From Pseudoalteromonas xiamenensis (GTDB lineage Bacteria; Pseudomonadota; Gammaproteobacteria; Enterobacterales; Alteromonadaceae), in the NCBI RefSeq assembly GCF_042431545.1, contig NZ_JBHLYX010000013.1: 64,000 bases of DNA; one strand, 5' to 3'. The translations under genes and the position numbers were made by a program. Below, in pieces: positions 53,696-62,166 of the stretch (within the stretch, counting starts at the first letter, position 1; each line of letters opens with the position of its first letter). The notes beneath the pieces were generated by a model. That model had not been told where the DNA came from. It ran no database searches and worked only from the letters and a program-made list of their open reading frames with translations.

Positions 53696-53877
53696 ACACT
53701 GAGGTTACAATGGCTTATCGGCTTGACTAAAACGGGAATCTAAATCACTCTCAATTATGTTATAAGTCCTTTATTTTAAAAGAGTATATTTAAAATCTGT
53801 TAGGTTCATTTCGTTCTTGATTTGCCCATAAAATAGGCTAGGGTTAAGTGGCGCCTGTCTGTCAATTTGGGGGATTT

Positions 53878-54348
53878 ATGCAAGGGAACAAGCAAGTGTT
53901 AGTCGAGCTAAACCGCATTCTCACGCTCGAACTTACGTCGATTAACCAATTCTTTTTACATGCTCGTATGTTTAAAAATTGGGGATTAGAAGAACTAAAC
54001 GAAAAAGCGTATAAAAAGTCTATCAAGGACATGAAACAGGCTGATGATTTAATCGAACGGATCCTTTTTTTAGAAGGATTGCCGAATTTACAACACCTCG
54101 AAAAACTGCGGATCGGGGAGCATACTGAAGAAATGCTAAGTTGTGATTTAATGTTTGAAATGGACCAATTACCAGCGCTTAGAGCGGCCATCGCGTTGTG
54201 TGAAAAAGAACAAGACTATGTAAGTCGAGATCTGTTGACCGACATTCTGGAATACGAAGAAGAATATGTAGACTGGATAGAAACGCAGCAATCTCTCATT
54301 CTAAACATAGGTATCCAAAACTATCTGCAATCCATGCTAGAGGACTAA
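53878..54348 (+). CDS. bfr: Bacterioferritin, haem-binding subunit with degenerate ferroxidase site
   Basis: 156 residues of the ferritin four-helix bundle. Compared with E. coli Bfr numbering, the haem ligand Met52 is kept, as are E18, E94 and E127, but E51 is Asp, H54 is Gln and H130 is Tyr, so the ferroxidase centre is incomplete. This is the pattern of the haem-carrying member of heteromeric bacterioferritins. The ATG at 53878 follows GGGGGA. The partner gene starts 3 nt after the stop. Confidence 0.9.
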   Translation: MQGNKQVLVELNRILTLELTSINQFFLHARMFKNWGLEELNEKAYKKSIKDMKQADDLIERILFLEGLPNLQHLEKLRIGEHTEEMLSCDLMFEMDQLPALRAAIALCEKEQDYVSRDLLTDILEYEEEYVDWIETQQSLILNIGIQNYLQSMLED

Positions 54349-54351
54349 CTT

Positions 54352-54834
54352 ATGCAAGGTAATCAGACTATTATCGACTTATTGAACGCGCAGCTTACGC
54401 TTGAACTCACGTCTATGGATCAATACCTTGCCCACAGCAAAATGTATGAGGACTGGGGTATTGAGCAACTGCACCATAAACTCGCGCACGAGTACGAAGA
54501 AGAGTTAGACCACGCCAAAAGAATCATTGAGCGAATTTTATTTCTGGAAGGTGTACCGGATACTGCATCCAGAAAGGCAATTCATGTTGGCAGCAATGTA
54601 GAAGAAATGTTGGCAAATGATTTAAACGCCGAGCGTGAAGTTGCAGCACATTTGAAAAAAGTCATTTCGGAATGCGAAAAGGCACAAGATTACGTGAGCC
54701 GTGAAATCTTGCAAACACTGCTTGATGATACCGAAATGGATCACATCTATTGGTTAGAGCAGCATATTAATATGATAAAACTAATGGGGTTGCCAAATTA
54801 TATTCAGAGCCAAATGGCACAAGGGCATGAATAA
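54352..54834 (+). CDS. bfr: Bacterioferritin, ferroxidase subunit lacking the haem ligand
   Basis: 160 residues. E18, E51, H54 and E94 are present, and after a one-residue insertion E128 and H131 correspond to E127 and H130, so the di-iron centre is complete; position 52, however, is Leu rather than the haem-ligating Met. It complements the subunit encoded directly upstream, and the two should assemble as a mixed 24-mer storing iron and using haem for its release. Confidence 0.92.
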   Translation: MQGNQTIIDLLNAQLTLELTSMDQYLAHSKMYEDWGIEQLHHKLAHEYEEELDHAKRIIERILFLEGVPDTASRKAIHVGSNVEEMLANDLNAEREVAAHLKKVISECEKAQDYVSREILQTLLDDTEMDHIYWLEQHINMIKLMGLPNYIQSQMAQGHE

Positions 54835-54863
54835 CCGGCTCGATGTTGTTTGTATCGATTCGG

Positions 54864-54893
54864 AAAACCACCTAAAAAAGGTGGTTTTTTATT
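54864..54893 (+). terminator. Rho-independent terminator of the bacterioferritin operon
   Basis: AAAACCACCT/AGGTGGTTTT stem with loop AAAAA, followed by TTTTATTTATT; 30 nt past the second bfr stop codon. Confidence 0.9.
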
Positions 54894-55031
54894 TATTGGC
54901 GTTTAAATCTGGTTCTTTAGTCTTAGTTAAATTGCACCTATAGGCTTTTGGGTTGAATCTCACGCAAATTTTTGACAAATGAAAGGCTGATTATACGCTT
55001 AAATAAAACAATGCTTTGTCGTTATAAAGAT

Positions 55032-56657
55032 ATGCTTAATTCAATTTCTGTTCGTAATCGACTCATCATTCTAGCGGCTGTCCCGTTAATTGCACTTGTC
55101 TTTACTACCCTTTTTTCATTGAAGATTATGTCTGGTTTAGTCAACGGCATCGATAGTTTATATGAAGATAGGGTTATCCCATTAAAGCAAATAAAATCCG
55201 TGTCCGATGGCTATGCCGTGCAAATTGTCGATAGCTTTCATAAATATCGTGCAGCGCAAATAACCGTTGAGGACTTAAAAGGGCAAATAGATGATGCACT
55301 GACAAATGCTGAAAAAGTGTGGGGCCAATATAAACAAACCAAATTAACGAGTGAAGAAGCTCGTCTGGTTGATATCAGCGATAGGCTAATGAAAAAGGCG
55401 AATACCGAAATTCAAGCGATGAAACTACAGCTCGGTAATGGACAGCTAAAGCAAATGAGTAACGATGAATTTGTGCCTAAACTGTATGGCTTTATGGACC
55501 CTTTTTCTGGAAGTTTAGAAGCTTTAATTAATTTGCAATTGGATGAATCAGGTCGCTTTCGCAATGAGGCGGATACCAGAGCAAAAGAAACGCGAATTCT
55601 TTTGATGGTAACAATGGCAGTGATGATAGGTGTGTTGATTGTCGGTGCAACATTGATTTATCGCTCGATATTTCGGCCATTGCGCTCCTTGCAGCGCACC
55701 GTTTCACACATTGCCAGTGAAGCAGATTTACGAAAAGATTCCGAAGTAGTGGGCAGTGATGAAATCGCAGAAACAGCATCGAGTGTGAATGATATGCTCT
55801 GTGCATTTAGAACGATTCTCAAAGAGGTCAATGGTGCCTCAATGACGTTAGGGTCTGCAGCGGAAGAAATGCAGGTCATTTCAAATCAAGTCGCGAATAC
55901 GGCCAGTGATCAGCAGCAACAAACTGAAATGATAGCAACAGCCGTCACACAAATGAGTGCAGCAATCCAAGAAGTAGCCAACAACGCTGAATTAACTGCA
56001 GGAAAAGCTACGGATTCGGACGCAGCGGCAAAGGCTGGTATCGGAAAAATAGCTGCGAATATCGATTCCATTCAAACCCTCAACAAAGTTATTGATGAAA
56101 GCACGCAAGTCATTGTGAATTTAAGCGAACAAGCAAACGAAATTAATTCCGTTGTTCAAATGATCCAAGGGGTGGCTGAACAGACGAATTTACTCGCGTT
56201 GAATGCGGCCATTGAAGCTGCGCGGGCAGGGGACTCAGGTCGTGGTTTTGCTGTTGTTGCAGATGAAGTAAGGCAGCTGGCACACAACACACAGCAGGCA
56301 ACGGAGCGCATAAGTGACATGATTCTACGCTTGCAACAGGCATCAAAAACCGCCGTTGGTAGCATGGAAAAGGCGCAGCAATGTGCGTCTACAAGCGTGA
56401 AACATTCGGAAGAATCTCAAAGTGCGATTGAAGAAATATCCTATTCCATTACGACGATTGCAGACATGAACATTCAAGTGTCCACCGCAACGGAGGAACA
56501 AACCACGGTGGCTGCTGATATTTCAAGGAACATCAACGAGTTTAATAGCAGCATTAAAACCGTATCAGAAAGTTCACGGCAAAATGCCATCGCAAGCCAA
56601 GAACTTGCGACTCTCGCGAGTACGCTACAAAGTAAAGTGGCCAAGTTCAAATTGTAG
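55032..56657 (+). CDS. Methyl-accepting chemotaxis protein with helical-bundle sensor
   Basis: 541 residues from MLNSISVRNRLIILAAVPLI; two earlier in-frame starts (ATG 55011, TTG 54972) cannot be excluded. A membrane helix, a four-helix-bundle periplasmic domain (about 35-185; EDRVIPLKQIKSVSDGYAVQ), second membrane helix (about 193-213), HAMP, and a signalling domain with EQTNLLALNAAIEAARAGDS. It lacks a C-terminal pentapeptide (ends KVAKFKL). No other chemotaxis genes are near. Confidence 0.92.
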   Translation: MLNSISVRNRLIILAAVPLIALVFTTLFSLKIMSGLVNGIDSLYEDRVIPLKQIKSVSDGYAVQIVDSFHKYRAAQITVEDLKGQIDDALTNAEKVWGQYKQTKLTSEEARLVDISDRLMKKANTEIQAMKLQLGNGQLKQMSNDEFVPKLYGFMDPFSGSLEALINLQLDESGRFRNEADTRAKETRILLMVTMAVMIGVLIVGATLIYRSIFRPLRSLQRTVSHIASEADLRKDSEVVGSDEIAETASSVNDMLCAFRTILKEVNGASMTLGSAAEEMQVISNQVANTASDQQQQTEMIATAVTQMSAAIQEVANNAELTAGKATDSDAAAKAGIGKIAANIDSIQTLNKVIDESTQVIVNLSEQANEINSVVQMIQGVAEQTNLLALNAAIEAARAGDSGRGFAVVADEVRQLAHNTQQATERISDMILRLQQASKTAVGSMEKAQQCASTSVKHSEESQSAIEEISYSITTIADMNIQVSTATEEQTTVAADISRNINEFNSSIKTVSESSRQNAIASQELATLASTLQSKVAKFKL

Positions 56658-56746
56658 GGATGAGCTTTTTGGCGCTTGTTAAAGCGCCATTGCCTTTAAC
56701 CGCTGGGATTTTCTATAATTAAGTTTTTAATGACTAACATCGACGC

Positions 56747-57055
56747 ATGCTAAAAACCTACTTTAGAATTAGTGGCTTAACCAAGTTACAAGCTCTTACT
56801 TTCACAAAAGAAGTGCAAGATGCGCAATGCCAACTGCAGCAAGAGCACGCCTATAGTGGCACAGCACTATTGACCGAGTATTCAATGGACGACATTAACA
56901 TGTTTGTTGTTAGGCAACATGTGCACGTCGAACAATGTGAAATTTTACTCAACGTGCTAAACAACCACACTAATAACGCGTGCAGCGCGCCAAATGTACT
57001 TAATCAAATGCTCAAACATATAGACTGTCGCGTTACTGTCGAAGTGCAGCAGTAA
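56747..57055 (+). CDS. Hypothetical 102-residue protein
   Basis: Soluble, alpha-beta in character (FRISGLTKLQALTFTKEVQD, DINMFVVRQHVHVEQCEILL), with several Cys and His residues but no recognised metal motif. No signal peptide. It stands between a chemoreceptor and a gene-poor stretch. Family not recognised. Confidence 0.55.
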   Translation: MLKTYFRISGLTKLQALTFTKEVQDAQCQLQQEHAYSGTALLTEYSMDDINMFVVRQHVHVEQCEILLNVLNNHTNNACSAPNVLNQMLKHIDCRVTVEVQQ

Positions 57056-57257
57056 TGGTATTTTGCTTTTTTGCATTACGCTCGGCTACGTGTTCTGTAA
57101 ATGAACCTGTGACGACTAACTCAAGTAATCAAGTCTCATAACGCCTTTCATAAAAGCCTATGTTCAATCGCGACTAAACACGATTGTGAATGTTGTTATG
57201 GATTTCCCAGTAAATAGAGTTTAGCAAAGGGCATGATTTACTACATTTTTCCTTGAA

Positions 57258-57449
57258 ATGAACCGTGAGTGCGAACTTTGGTACTTGGATTTAAGAACCG
57301 AACATGGTTTATCACTTATAGCAAAACGTTAAATTGAACAATCAGTATGGGCACATTTCGAGACGGATGCTGTTCTTCACCATGTGACTCAGTATTTTGA
57401 CGTGTCCGACGACAATGACAATCTACATTTAGTGCCTGATTTTTTGTAA
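57258..57449 (+). pseudogene. Decayed small gene with an in-frame stop
   Basis: A 64-codon frame (MNRECELWYLDLRTEHGLSL ... FETDAVLHHVTQYFDVSDDN ... HLVPDFL) reads as protein-like on both sides of a TAA at 57330-57332. One base change would restore it. The surrounding 57056-57730 holds no other supported gene. The family is not recognised. Confidence 0.35.
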
Positions 57450-57730
57450 GATGTTGTTTATAAGTGGGTTTTGTTCTCCGGCGTGTTCCTAAAAATGTAC
57501 AAGGTTAATCGAGTTTTGTTTTAGCCACGCCAATCGGTTTTTCACTGCTTAGCGATTTCCGTTTTTCAATCCATGCATTCAAAATGACATATCAGGCAAT
57601 CAGTTCGTCATTTTAGGCAAACATTTCTATCGCTCACTTTCTATACTTATCCCCATCGCCAATGCTGATTGCGCAACAAAACAGCTCAGCATTAACAGAT
57701 CATTTAGGTTTAAGCTTAGGAGCGTTCAAC

Positions 57731-58648
57731 ATGAATAAAGTCAACTTCCCCAATACAAATGGCCTTGATATCACCATGGCTGGATTGGTCTTTTTTCCGC
57801 AAGATTTCGATGAGTCGAACACTTACCCTGCAATTGTTATTTCTCACCCAGGTGGTGGGGTGAAAGAGCAAACAGCGGGCACTTATGCTGAAAAATTGGC
57901 TGAAAACGGCTTTATTGCCCTTGCCTACGATGCGTCTTATCAAGGTGAGAGCACGGGCACCCCGCGTCAATTAGAAAACCCCCACATCCGTACCGAAGAT
58001 GTTAGCGCAGCCATCGATTATTTAACGACGTTGCCTTATGTAGATAACAACCGCATTGGTGCCATGGGTATTTGTGCTGGTGCTGGCTACACCGCTAATG
58101 CAGCGATTAACGACAGACGTATCAAAGCCGTCGGTACAGTCAGCATGGTAAACATCGGACAGATGTTCAGAAATGGGTGGGATAACAACGTAAAAGACAG
58201 TGATGCCTTGCCTTATTTGCAAGCGGGTTCTGATTCAAGAACGTCCGACGCCAGCGGTAATGCGACTGCCACCATGCCAATGGCTCCGCTAAAAGAGGAA
58301 GATGCCCCTAACGAGGAGCTGCGTCAGGCATGGGAATATTACCACACTGACCGTGCGGCCTATTGCACTGCACCTGGTTTTGGCACTGCCCGAAGCTTAA
58401 CTCAGCTGGTCAGTTACGATGCGTTCTTCAAAGCAGAAGCATTCCTTACACAACCATTATTACTCGTAGTAGGCAGTAATGCGGGCAGTAAATGGATGAG
58501 CGATGACCTAATGGCACGTGCCGCATCCACAGACAAAGCAATGCATATCATTGACGGTGCCAACCACATGGACTTGTACGATGGCGCAGGCGAAATCAAA
58601 AACGCTATCAGTGTGTTAGCCCCTTTCTTTGCACGTACTTTAGGTTAA
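57731..58648 (+). CDS. Dienelactone-hydrolase-like alpha/beta hydrolase with Cys elbow, first
   Basis: About 305 residues. Oxyanion strand VISHPGGGVKEQTAG, nucleophile elbow GICAGAGYTANAA with Cys in the serine position (as in dienelactone hydrolase), and late catalytic His in DGANHMDLYDG. GAMGICAGAG and YDASYQGESTG are typical of the YcjY-like subgroup. The ATG at 57731 follows TTAGGAGCG and is preferred to one at 57662. Followed 49 nt later by a paralog. Confidence 0.87.
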   Translation: MNKVNFPNTNGLDITMAGLVFFPQDFDESNTYPAIVISHPGGGVKEQTAGTYAEKLAENGFIALAYDASYQGESTGTPRQLENPHIRTEDVSAAIDYLTTLPYVDNNRIGAMGICAGAGYTANAAINDRRIKAVGTVSMVNIGQMFRNGWDNNVKDSDALPYLQAGSDSRTSDASGNATATMPMAPLKEEDAPNEELRQAWEYYHTDRAAYCTAPGFGTARSLTQLVSYDAFFKAEAFLTQPLLLVVGSNAGSKWMSDDLMARAASTDKAMHIIDGANHMDLYDGAGEIKNAISVLAPFFARTLG

Positions 58649-58697
58649 TTTCTAGCTCAGAAGAGGCACTGCTTGCCTCTTCTAATAGGTGAATAAG

Positions 58698-59633
58698 ATG
58701 AACAGTCAACACGTTACTTTTCAAAATCACAACATGAACTGGCCAATGGCTGCGCAGGTTCTTTATCCGGACAATTTTGACAACAACTTAATCTATCCAA
58801 CGGTCATCAGTGTACACCCGTTTGGTAGTTGTAAAGAGCAAACATCTGGTGCCATTTACGGTAAAGCGCTGGCCCAAGCAGGTTATGTGGTTATAGCCTT
58901 CGATGCCAGCTTTCAGGGCGAGTCTGGTGGCCTGCCCAGATATCTCGAAGATCCGTCACAACGGGTTGAAGATATCAGCCGAGCTATCGATTATGCGGTA
59001 TCACATCCCTTTGTCGATTCAAATCGCATTGCGGGTATTGGTGTGTGCGGCGGTGGTGCTTACATAATAAATGCCGCATTAACCGAAAAGCGTTTAAAAG
59101 CAGTGGTTGGCATTACGCCTGTGAATTTGGGGCGATTATTTCGCGAAGGTTTTAGCGAATATAACCCACTTGGCGTGTTAACGGCGATGGCAGATCAGCG
59201 CACTATCGAGGCAAAGGGTGAAGCTTTACAGGTTAATGAGCTTTTACCACCCTCTCCTACAGTCGCAACCGAGTTAGGTCTGACCGAGCGAGACGTTTAT
59301 GAAGCGACGGATTATTACAAAACACCGCGAGGCCAAAGTAAAGGCGGCGCCACGAAAATGCTATTTTCCAATGCACAACGGATCCTCAGTTGGGATGCGT
59401 TTGCGTTCACCGAAACGCTGCTTACGCAACCCGTCATGACCGTAATCGGTAAGAATATCGGGGCATTTGGCGCCTATCGAGATGGTCAGGAAGTTTACGG
59501 AAGAGCAACAGCCAGCAAAGACCGTCAACTCGTCGAATTGGATGGCATTTCCCATTACGATTTGTACGATAAAGATGAGCCAGTCACGCTGGCGATGGCG
59601 CACATTCTGCCATTTTTGGAAAAGCACCTGTAA
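58698..59633 (+). CDS. Dienelactone-hydrolase-like alpha/beta hydrolase with Cys elbow, second
   Basis: About 311 residues, clearly paralogous to the preceding gene: SVHPFGSCKEQTSGAIYGKA, AFDASFQGESGGLPRYLEDP, elbow GVCGGGAYIINAAL with Cys, and DGISHYDLYDKDEP with the catalytic His. An old rather than recent duplication, as much of the sequence has drifted. AGGTGAATAAG precedes the ATG at 58698. Confidence 0.87.
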   Translation: MNSQHVTFQNHNMNWPMAAQVLYPDNFDNNLIYPTVISVHPFGSCKEQTSGAIYGKALAQAGYVVIAFDASFQGESGGLPRYLEDPSQRVEDISRAIDYAVSHPFVDSNRIAGIGVCGGGAYIINAALTEKRLKAVVGITPVNLGRLFREGFSEYNPLGVLTAMADQRTIEAKGEALQVNELLPPSPTVATELGLTERDVYEATDYYKTPRGQSKGGATKMLFSNAQRILSWDAFAFTETLLTQPVMTVIGKNIGAFGAYRDGQEVYGRATASKDRQLVELDGISHYDLYDKDEPVTLAMAHILPFLEKHL

Positions 59634-59713
59634 AAATAACTAACCGACTAAACAATGAGAGTATGCCGCCCTTTAGTTTGGTCGGCATGTCGATTAAAAA
59701 GGATCAACCCGTT

Positions 59714-60361
59714 ATGAAGTGGGCGTTAATCATTTCACTGGGAATCGTGCTGGTGATACTTGTCAGTGCCATAGCCGTTGCCTTGTTTGTAACAACAACG
59801 GAAAAACGTCAGTATTTGGACAACAGCACATTACTCAATGACAATTCTGCTGTTAGGAACAACAATGCCAAAACGGTGGTGATTGTATTTTCTCGTTCGG
59901 GCAACACCCACGTGCTGGCAAACCATATTGCGACTTTACATAATGCGGAGGTGAAAGTTATTACTGCGGAAGATTACGCATTAGGTATTCCCGGTTGGAT
60001 ACGGGCACTCTACGATGCCCGCAGTCATGTTACTTTTATCACGTCTGAAGCGCTCGATTTGCAACACTATGACACGGTATATTTAGGGGCGCCAATATGG
60101 CTCTACAGCCCAGCACCACCGATTTGGCAGTTTGCAAAGAGCAATGTGTTTACGGATAAGCATGTCGTTTTGTTCAACACGTTTAACAGTAAGTTTGAGC
60201 AACACTTTATTGATGAGTTTGAATCACTGGTGAAACAAAACGGTGCGGTGTCGTTTTCGCATCAGGCTATAAACAGGGGCAGAATGGGCAATCAACTCTC
60301 TACGCAAGGCATGCTCAAAGTCTACAATCAATATTATCAAGGGGTATCCAATGGTTCCTGA
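59714..60361 (+). CDS. Membrane-anchored flavodoxin-family protein
   Basis: About 215 residues. One N-terminal membrane helix (MKWALIISLGIVLVILVSAI) then a flavodoxin fold: VVIVFSRSGNTHVLANHIA is the FMN phosphate loop, and YLGAPIWLYSPAPPIWQF the second flavin contact. Earlier in-frame starts at 59663 and 59687 exist; 59714 is chosen because AAGGAT lies upstream and the helix then begins at residue 1. The 3' end overlaps the next gene by 11 nt. Confidence 0.83.
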   Translation: MKWALIISLGIVLVILVSAIAVALFVTTTEKRQYLDNSTLLNDNSAVRNNNAKTVVIVFSRSGNTHVLANHIATLHNAEVKVITAEDYALGIPGWIRALYDARSHVTFITSEALDLQHYDTVYLGAPIWLYSPAPPIWQFAKSNVFTDKHVVLFNTFNSKFEQHFIDEFESLVKQNGAVSFSHQAINRGRMGNQLSTQGMLKVYNQYYQGVSNGS

Positions 60362-60833
60362 CAAAAATGCGGCTACTAGTGGTGAACTGGTTCAACTGGT
60401 ACAGGAATTTACCCGTAAAGAAGGTGACTTTGAGTCGGGTATTCAAGGTCTGACTATCCATGTTCGCAATGCCCCCACCGAACCCTTACATTGCATATAC
60501 ACACTGAGCCTTGCCGTCGTCTTGCAAGGTGGCAAAGAACTTTTGCAAGAAAATGACGTGACTCACTGTCATGCTGGGCAAGCCATGCTCACAACATTTG
60601 ATTTACCGGTCGTTTCTCATGTGTCCAGCGCTTCTCGATATACGCCATTTATTGCGCTGATACTAAAATTAGATTACTCACTCATAATGCAAACCTGTGC
60701 AGAGTTAAAACTCTCAAAACCACCAAGGGACATGAAGTTTCAGGCGTTATCGTCATACGACGTCGACGATGGTCTTAAAGAGTGTCTTTGGATGACCATT
60801 AGGATGCACTTATTTAAACTGATTACTCATTAA
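60351..60833 (+). pseudogene. AraC-family regulator truncated after its sensor domain
   Basis: 160 residues match only the AraC_N cupin domain (VVLQGGKELLQENDVTHCHA, GQAMLTTFDLPVVSHVSSAS); the two C-terminal HTH motifs required for DNA binding are absent and the frame ends in an unrelated LFKLITH tail overlapping the peptidase gene. Related hydrolase-flavodoxin clusters carry a full-length AraC gene, so a deletion near 60790-60830 probably removed the second half. It may survive as a non-DNA-binding sensor. Confidence 0.7.
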
Positions 60834-61437
60834 ATTGAAGCGCGGTGTACTTTTTACCCGTTGTTAAGCCACAGCTATGCTCTGTGGTGTTCTTAAAGGT
60901 TAAAGGCACGGTTTGACCACAAGGCAAACGATTGTAATGTGGCGGCAAATTAGGCCCACAACGCTGGACGTCAAAGTGTAAATGTGGACCGCCACTCTGA
61001 CCCGTATTACCACTTAATCCAATCACCTCGCCAGCCACGACTGGATCCCCTTGTTTAACCAAAACACCGTCATACCTCAAATGAAAGTACCTAGCAACGG
61101 TGCCGTCGCTATGTTTAATAAATACATAATTTTCTTTTAAATCTTCGTTGTTACCATCTTTAAAACTGGCTTGGATGCTCACTACCTCACCGTTTCTAGA
61201 CGCAAGTACTTTTGTGCCGATCGGCATCACAAAGTCGATTGCATAAGAACCAACCCCTTGGTTTGCGCTGCGGTAATGCTCCGTTGTGGCATAGATATCC
61301 CAGGCTGTACCCACTTCGTAAGGCAATATATAGAGCGAAGTAGCTTGAGGTGGAAATACCGCACAATCGATTTCAGGCGCTGCACTCGCGCTCAATGAAG
61401 CGGCCAATAAAGCCGCTGGAACTAGACACTTTTTCAT
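60823..61437 (-). CDS. M23-family metallopeptidase, exported
   Basis: 204 residues with a signal peptide (MKKCLVPAALLAASLSASAA). LytM-type Zn site: ANQGVGSYAIDF in place of HxGxD (one ligand position altered), VLASRNGEVVSIQ, FIKHSDGTVARYFHLRYDG and GPHLHFDVQRCG with the second His pair. Expected to cleave peptidoglycan peptide bridges or act as a scaffold. The missing first His deserves inspection. Its stop overlaps the truncated AraC gene. Confidence 0.85.
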   Translation of the reverse strand: MKKCLVPAALLAASLSASAAPEIDCAVFPPQATSLYILPYEVGTAWDIYATTEHYRSANQGVGSYAIDFVMPIGTKVLASRNGEVVSIQASFKDGNNEDLKENYVFIKHSDGTVARYFHLRYDGVLVKQGDPVVAGEVIGLSGNTGQSGGPHLHFDVQRCGPNLPPHYNRLPCGQTVPLTFKNTTEHSCGLTTGKKYTALQFNE

Positions 61438-61772
61438 TGGATATCCTTACTTTAAACATAAGTCGGAGTTTCGATTAGATTGGTTTAAATGAAGGTGAGA
61501 AATTTTTAGTAAAAGCCAAAAAGAAATCGGATCACATCATCCATTCTGTGGAATGAGGGCTGTCTTGTTCGCTTTTTGCACGATCAAGGTAGTAGGTAAT
61601 GAGCGAGAGGCAGATCTCGGGTTTTATATAATGAAGTATTCGTGGTTTGATACGCTTTATTTTTAAACTTGCTAAAGCGTTGGTACAGGCCTTGAACTGT
61701 GTATGTCTGCCCTTTTCAAGAACGGACCACTAATATTTGCAGTATTTAGACTGTTACGGTGCGCCCGCAACG

Positions 61773-61784
61773 CTGTTCGAACAG
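61773..61784. repeat. Palindrome CTGTTCGAACAG
   Basis: A perfect 12-bp palindrome 43 bp before the LexA-like box, sharing its CTG...CAG ends. A protein-binding site is possible; no further support. Confidence 0.3.
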
Positions 61785-61826
61785 TGTCCAAAAATGGTGA
61801 TTGATTCATAACGTCGCCTTTGGTGG

Positions 61827-61842
61827 CTGTATATATATACAG
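61827..61842. promoter_or_regulatory. LexA-type SOS box
   Basis: CTGTATATATATACAG matches the core of the gammaproteobacterial LexA consensus at every position and is a perfect palindrome. No lexA, recA or obvious SOS gene follows directly; the nearest forward gene is the recombinase at 62167. Confidence 0.65.
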
Positions 61843-61880
61843 TTATAAGTGGTAAAGCCTAAAATATCAAAGAAATGGAG

Positions 61881-61982
61881 CGCTATGTAATGGAAAAACA
61901 TGGCTCGGTTATGTGGTAAAGGAACACATCTCTATGAAGTTCATAGAAAAAATAAATTACATAGCGAGCCGGGTAAGGCTCG
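61881..61982. other. Highly structured segment downstream of the LexA box
   Basis: An 11-bp inverted repeat CGCTATGTAAT (61881-61891)/ATTACATAGCG (61956-61966) encloses a 7-bp hairpin TCTATGA/TCATAGA (61931-61947). GGCTCG occurs at 61902 and 61977, and CGAGCC at 61965 can pair with either, giving two exclusive folds. A 14-codon frame (MERYVMEKHGSVMW) starts at 61875. This could be a small structured RNA, a recombination site or an element end. Confidence 0.45.
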
Positions 61983-62166
61983 AATAAGTAAAGTCTCGTT
62001 TTTGCTGAACACTTTTTTGGTTGCCTGAGGAAAAAACAGTTGATAACTTCCTTAACTGGGAATTCTCGCTAATACGCTGTTGAACTAAGCCGCTACGCGG
62101 AGATCGCCAACCTCACCATTTTCACCACACTTATCTTTGGGTATTCCAACTTATCCGGAGGTAAAC

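Noticed and set aside
61827..62166. Integron platform (LexA-controlled intI with attI)
   Set aside because: The recombinase lacks the extra patch typical of IntI as far as visible, is coupled to an IS91 transposase, and no attC cassettes follow.
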